In this document: positions 5,216 to 6,849 of the stretch, in pieces
Position numbering within the stretch: the stretch's first letter is position 1
Layout of the letters: each line of letters starts with the position of its first letter
Assembly (NCBI GenBank): GCA_035541475.1
Contig: DATKND010000133.1
Span: 1 to 6,849, forward strand
Direction: 5' to 3'
Source of the DNA: DASUFZ01 sp035541475
GTDB lineage: Bacteria > Myxococcota_A > UBA9160 > SMWR01
DNA length: 6,849 nucleotides
The notes under the pieces: generated by a model
Seen by the model: only the letters and a program-made list of their open reading frames with translations
Database searches by the model: none
Told to the model about the DNA's origin: nothing
Position numbers and translations under genes: made by a program

Positions 5216-6757
5216 ATGTACCCCGGCATCCACGCCCGAGAGATCCCGACGAAGCCGGCCTACGTGATGGGAAGCGGCGAGGTGGTCACCTATGCGGAGC
5301 TCGACGCGCGCAGCAACCGCTGCGCGCAGCTCTTCCGCTCCTTGGGACTGCGGCCGGGCGCCTCGATCGCGCTCTTCATGGACAACCGGCCCGAGTACTT
5401 CGAGCCCGCATGGGGCGCGCAGCGCTCCGGCCTCTACTGGACTCCGGTCTCGCAGCACCTGCTGCCCGACGAGGTCGCGTACATCGTCGGCGACTGCGCC
5501 GCAGAGGTCTTCGTCACGTCGCGAGTGCTTGCGCACACGGCGACCGCGCTCCTCGACCGCATGCCCGGCGTGAAGCACCGCTTCATGATCGGCGGCACCG
5601 TGCCGGGCTTCGAGTCGTACGAGGACGCCGTCGCGTCGCAGCCGGCGACACCGATCGCGGACGAGCTCGAGGGGCAGGACATGCTCTACTCGTCGGGCAC
5701 GACCGGGCGCCCGAAGGGGATCAAGAACCCGCTCCCCGAGCGCAAGATCGGCACGCCGCCGCCGCTGCTGCAGGCGCTGGCCGCGGGCATGTTCGGCTGC
5801 AGCCGCGAGACCGTCTACCTCTCGACGGCGCCGCTCTATCACGCGGCGCCGCTGCGCTTCACGATGATGATGATGCGGCTCGGCGCGACCTCGATCGTGA
5901 TGGAGCACTTCGACCCGCGCGAGGCGCTCGCGCTGATCGAGAAGCACCGCGTGACGCTCTCGCAGTGGGTGCCGACCATGTTCATCCGCATGCTGAAGCT
6001 GCCCGAGTCCCTGCGGCTCGCCTTCGACGTGTCGAGCCAGAAGGTCGCGCTGCACGCGGCAGCGCCCTGCCCGATCGAGGTGAAGGAGGAGATGATCCGC
6101 TGGTGGGGACCGATCCTCATCGAGTACTACGGAGCCACCGAGGGGCACGGCTCGACGCAGATCGACTCGAAGGAGTGGCTCGCGCACAAGGGCTCGGTCG
6201 GGCGCGCGCTCGCGTGCACCATCCATGTCCTCGACGACGACGGGCGCGAGCTGCCGCCGGGCCAGGTCGGCACGGTGTGGTTCGAGGGCGGCAGCCGCTT
6301 CGAGTACCACAACGATCCCGGCAAGACGGCCGGCGCGCGCAACGAGAAGGGCTGGTCCACCGTCGGCGACATGGGGTACGTCGACGCCGAGGGCTACCTG
6401 TACCTCACCGATCGCAAGGCCAACATGATCATCTCCGGCGGCGTGAACATCTACCCGCAGGAGGCGGAGAACGTGCTCGTGCTCCACCCCGACGTCGCCG
6501 ACGTCGCGGTCTTCGGCGTACCCGACGAGGAGTTCGGCGAGCAGGTGAAGGCGGTGGTGCAGCCGATCGACCCGGCGCGCGCGGGGCCGCAGCTCGAGGC
6601 CGAGCTGATCGCGTGGTGCCGCGCGCGGCTCTCGCACGTGAAGTGCCCGAGGTCGATCGACTTCGAGGCGGAGCTGCCGCGCACCGACGCGGGCAAGCTC
6701 TACAAGCGGAGGCTGCGCGAGCGCTACTGGCAGGGCCACGCGACGCGCATCCTCTAG
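5216..6757 (+). CDS. Acyl-CoA ligase (AMP-binding, FadD-like)
   Basis: The 513-residue product is a complete adenylate-forming enzyme that would activate a carboxylic acid with ATP and CoA to the acyl-CoA. The core motifs are in order: MLYSSGTTGRPKGI (156-169, P-loop), APLYHAAPLRF (205-215), YYGATEG (304-310), STVGDMGYVD (381-390, ribose-binding Asp385), DRKANMIISGGVNIYP (399-414, hinge and A8) and PRTDAGKLYKRRL (488-500) with the catalytic Lys494. All key residues are present. It resembles FadD-type fatty or cyclic-acid ligases; the substrate cannot be told from motifs. The ATG at 5216 lies 4 nt after GAGGAG, and the N-terminus (MYPGIHARE) is of normal family length. It is divergent from a crotonase, consistent with a shared acid-degradation role. 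A hairpin follows 3 nt after the stop. Confidence 0.97.
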   Translation: MYPGIHAREIPTKPAYVMGSGEVVTYAELDARSNRCAQLFRSLGLRPGASIALFMDNRPEYFEPAWGAQRSGLYWTPVSQHLLPDEVAYIVGDCAAEVFVTSRVLAHTATALLDRMPGVKHRFMIGGTVPGFESYEDAVASQPATPIADELEGQDMLYSSGTTGRPKGIKNPLPERKIGTPPPLLQALAAGMFGCSRETVYLSTAPLYHAAPLRFTMMMMRLGATSIVMEHFDPREALALIEKHRVTLSQWVPTMFIRMLKLPESLRLAFDVSSQKVALHAAAPCPIEVKEEMIRWWGPILIEYYGATEGHGSTQIDSKEWLAHKGSVGRALACTIHVLDDDGRELPPGQVGTVWFEGGSRFEYHNDPGKTAGARNEKGWSTVGDMGYVDAEGYLYLTDRKANMIISGGVNIYPQEAENVLVLHPDVADVAVFGVPDEEFGEQVKAVVQPIDPARAGPQLEAELIAWCRARLSHVKCPRSIDFEAELPRTDAGKLYKRRLRERYWQGHATRIL

Positions 6758-6760
6758 CGG

Positions 6761-6778
6761 GCCGCAGAGAACTGCGGC
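6761..6778 (+). terminator. Short hairpin just after the ligase stop
   Basis: GCCGCAG (6761-6767), loop AGAA, CTGCGGC (6772-6778) form a perfect 7-bp GC-rich stem starting 3 nt after the stop codon. There is no T tract, so it would be a weak or factor-assisted terminator or a 3' stability element. Confidence 0.5.
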
Positions 6779-6797
6779 GCGGGTCGACCGAGGTGTT

Positions 6798-6849
6798 GGA
6801 CAGAGGCCCCCTGCGGCGGCCATCTGTTCCTCCTCGGGGTCCTCTGTCC
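6798..6849 (+). repeat. Hairpin element copy B, reaching the window end
   Basis: Bases 6798-6806 pair with 6841-6849 (9 bp), then a C/T mismatch (6807/6840), then CCCC 6808-6811 with GGGG 6836-6839, leaving a 24-nt loop. Bases 6809-6833 are identical to copy A (2726-2702, minus strand), while the stem differs. The ligase gene is just upstream. The right end coincides with the last base of the window, so the stem may be longer outside. Orientation is opposite to copy A. Confidence 0.85.

Noticed and set aside
4427..6823. Very long open frame on the minus strand antisense to the ligase and crotonase start, beginning in hairpin copy B
   Set aside because: Composition is Arg/Ala/His-rich with no domain, it runs across well-supported genes, and long spurious frames are expected in GC-rich DNA.
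1..6849. tRNA, rRNA, CRISPR array or transposase genes
   Set aside because: None seen on either strand; nearly all bases are accounted for by coding genes.

Overview
The window is strongly GC-rich, with G or C at most third codon positions, tightly packed genes and clear purine-rich ribosome binding sites. It carries an F420-type flavin-independent oxidoreductase, two crotonase-fold enzymes, an acyl-CoA ligase and an ECF sigma factor linked to DGPF (YCII-like) proteins. This mix suggests a soil or marine-type GC-rich bacterium with much CoA-thioester metabolism. An uncultured deltaproteobacterial-grade lineage (Myxococcota or Binatota-like) or an actinobacterium both fit. The placement is inferred from gene content only; no rRNA or marker gene is present.

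Left part, minus strand (1-2623): an LLM-class F420-dependent oxidoreductase (1613-2623), an 88-bp gap with a candidate ECF promoter, a canonical DGPF/YCII protein (1183-1524), a second YCII-like protein without the DGPF motif (806-1165), and an ECF42-type sigma factor with a C-terminal extension (1-809, cut by the window edge). The last two genes overlap by ATGA. The sigma factor and the two small proteins form one regulatory operon.

Middle (2624-2788): a divergent intergenic region holding a perfect 18-bp inverted repeat around a 25-nt loop, a TACAAT box and an 8-base C run. To the right on the plus strand lie a crotonase-family protein with one catalytic Glu replaced by Cys (2789-3604) and a small four-helix membrane protein (3612-3968).

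Right part: a minus-strand pair, crotonase (PaaG/ECI-like active site, 4366-5157) then a VOC-fold protein (3973-4356), is divergent from a fatty-acid-type acyl-CoA ligase (5216-6757). The ligase would activate an acid to its CoA thioester, and the crotonases could hydrate or isomerise the enoyl-CoA products. The true substrate cannot be read from the sequence. A short hairpin follows the ligase, and a second copy of the loop-stem element ends the window (6798-6849).

The most unusual signal is this pair of hairpin elements. They share an identical 25-nt segment covering most of the loop, their stems differ by compensatory changes, they lie in opposite orientation in two different intergenic contexts, and one strand of each loop reads as a ribosome binding site plus ATG.
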